Positions 62,826-64,000 of a stretch of DNA of 64,000 nt are shown here, one piece after another; position 1 is the first letter of the stretch; the number at the start of each line of letters is the position of its first letter. The translations under genes and the position numbers were made by a program. Below the pieces are notes generated by a model. The model ran no database searches, was not told the DNA's origin, and saw nothing but the letters and a program-made list of their open reading frames with translations. Where the stretch lies: positions 496,001 to 560,000 of the forward strand of contig CAWFMC010000018.1 of NCBI GenBank assembly GCA_963816725.1. The letters run 5' to 3'. The DNA is from CAVSUB01 sp963816725. GTDB taxonomy: Bacteria > Acidobacteriota > Vicinamibacteria > Vicinamibacterales > 2-12-FULL-66-21.

Positions 62826-64000
62826 GTGCCAGGCCAGACACCACGTCGCTTTCTGGTCCTGTTGGGCCTCGTGTGCCTTGCCGGTTACGTCTTCGTCTAC
62901 GCAACCGGCCGGGCCACACAGCCAATCCGCTCGGACGGATTCAGCTACTACGTCTACCTGCCCTCGTGGTGGCTGTTCCACGACAGCACGCTGGCGTCTG
63001 TCGCGGCCGACTGCTGCGGCGGCACGTATCCCGACTTCACCGCGATCATCCGCTGGCCCGGCACCGATCGCTGGGTCAACGCGCATCCGATCGGCGTCGC
63101 GCTGATGCAGGCGCCGTTGTTCCTTATCGCGGACGCGCTTTCCTGGTGGACCAACCTGTCGCGCGACGGCTTCACCCTGTATTACCAGCACGCCGTCGGA
63201 CTCTCCGGTTTGATGTGGACGTTGGCGGGCCTATGGGTGCTCGCCGCCATGCTGGTGCGTCACTTCAGCCGCCGCGTCACCATGTCCACGCTCGCGGCGC
63301 TGTTGTTCGGGACCAATCTCTATCACTACGCGACCTACGATTCCTTCTACAGCCACGCGTACTCGTTCTTCTTGGTTGCCGCGCTGATCAATTTGACAGA
63401 GCGATGGCACGAGGCGCCGACGCGCGCGCGCACGCTCCTCCTCGGGCTGGTTGCCGGACTCATTGTCATAGTGCGCCACACCAACGTACTCGTTCTCGCT
63501 CTGCTGCCGCTGTTCGTCGTGGCGGTTGACGGACCTCGCGCGGCGCTTCGCCTCGTCAGCGCACGTGTACGCTCATGCGTGCTCATCGCCGGCGGGGCGC
63601 TCCTCGTCGTGTTGCCGCAGCTCGCGCTGTACACGCAGGCCACCGGACGCCCGCTCGTCAGCTCCTACGGGTCGCTCGGCTTCACGTTTGGCTCGCCGCA
63701 TCTGTACGGCGTCTTGATCAGCGTTCAGAAAGGCGTCTTCTTCTGGTCGCCGCTGCTGCTATTGGGAGTAGCAGGACTCTTCCTCCTGCGCGGTCGGCTG
63801 CGCGCCTTCGTGATCCCCACGTGCCTCGTCCTGATCGCTGACACTTATCTGATTGCCAGCTGGTGGGACTGGCAGTTCGGCGCCAGTTACGGTCACCGGG
63901 GCTTCATCGATCTCTTTCCGTTGCTGGCGCTCGGCCTCGCCGCCTTCTTCGAATGGAGTGCCGCGAGCCGCGTCAGGCTCGTCAGCACCGCGATCGCCGT
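62826..64000 (+). CDS. Multi-pass membrane protein, GT-C glycosyltransferase-like, partial
   Basis: An open frame from GTG 62826 (directly after an in-frame TAA) to the right edge, 391 codons without a stop. It has many hydrophobic helices: FLVLLGLVCLAGYVFVYATG, GLMWTLAGLWVLAAMLVRHF, LLLGLVAGLIVIVRHTNVLV, CVLIAGGALLVVLPQLALYT and FWSPLLLLGVAGLFLL. A first periplasmic loop has RSDGFSYYVYLPSWWLF, an acidic site like those of GT-C/PMT-type enzymes, and later TYDSFYSHAYSFFLVAALIN and WWDWQFGASYGHRGFIDL are typical of uncharacterised GT39-like membrane proteins. It may glycosylate lipid-linked acceptors. The exact start is uncertain; no ribosome site is clear. Confidence 0.75.
   Translation, partial: MPGQTPRRFLVLLGLVCLAGYVFVYATGRATQPIRSDGFSYYVYLPSWWLFHDSTLASVAADCCGGTYPDFTAIIRWPGTDRWVNAHPIGVALMQAPLFLIADALSWWTNLSRDGFTLYYQHAVGLSGLMWTLAGLWVLAAMLVRHFSRRVTMSTLAALLFGTNLYHYATYDSFYSHAYSFFLVAALINLTERWHEAPTRARTLLLGLVAGLIVIVRHTNVLVLALLPLFVVAVDGPRAALRLVSARVRSCVLIAGGALLVVLPQLALYTQATGRPLVSSYGSLGFTFGSPHLYGVLISVQKGVFFWSPLLLLGVAGLFLLRGRLRAFVIPTCLVLIADTYLIASWWDWQFGASYGHRGFIDLFPLLALGLAAFFEWSAASRVRLVSTAIA

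Overview
The window is about 64 kb of high-GC bacterial chromosome with short spacers and many overlapping ATGA-type gene junctions. It most likely comes from an Acidobacteriota member, perhaps of the Vicinamibacteria type. The signs are an 806-residue orphan FtsX/MacB-type permease of the ADOP family (49319-51739), an Oar-like TonB receptor with an N-terminal carboxypeptidase-regulatory-like domain (51980-55525), a PEP-CTERM-tagged hydrolase, and a DUF1501/DUF1800 pair. The taxonomic call is inference from gene content. No rRNA, tRNA, CRISPR array, insertion sequence or phage gene was recognised.

Layout. 1-6.3 kb: end of a TetR regulator, then an RND efflux adaptor and a giant RND pump fused to its TolC-type outer-membrane channel. 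6.4-11.5 kb: glycine oxidase, a YihY membrane protein, two exported proteins of unknown role and an outer-membrane barrel. 11.6-21.1 kb: a SixA-like phosphatase and a divergent arginine regulon, argR-argG-argH leftward and argC-argB-argD-argA-argJ-argF rightward, with two ARG-box-like operators over the two -10 elements. 21.2-24.6 kb: a quinone-oxidoreductase-like enzyme and a modABC molybdate importer. 24.7-31.6 kb: a PEP-CTERM GDSL hydrolase, glycogen enzymes malQ and glgX, and a gamma-glutamyltransferase. 31.6-38.3 kb: histidine operon hisI-G-D-C-B-H-F-A. 38.4-49.1 kb: M28 peptidase, AAA ATPase, MFS transporter, SDR-type protein, DUF1501/DUF1800 pair, FAD oxidase and a small exported protein. 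49.3-60.3 kb: ADOP permease, TonB receptor, ThuA protein and a four-domain SGNH/beta-propeller/HEAT/cupredoxin protein. 60.4-64 kb: CsbD-repeat stress protein, VTT membrane protein and the start of a multi-pass membrane protein cut by the window edge.

The most notable finding is a classical histidine attenuator in front of hisI. A 25-codon leader reading frame (31656-31733) carries six His codons in two runs of three. It is followed by an 11-bp GC-rich hairpin and a T-tract (31762-31796), and mutually exclusive pairings can be drawn. A consensus promoter sits just upstream, inside the end of ggt.

Other structure not explained by genes: degenerate tandem arrays with a 7-nt period (and one with 8 nt) placed at or within a few bases of stop codons at several loci, one of which forms the end of hisA; a 156-bp imperfect palindrome next to the TonB receptor gene; a perfect 8-bp inverted repeat flanking the -10 box of an ATPase gene; and several genes whose likely -10 box lies only 6-11 nt before the start codon, which suggests leaderless transcripts. 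One gene (near 57.07 kb) appears frameshifted between its signal peptide and its mature domain.
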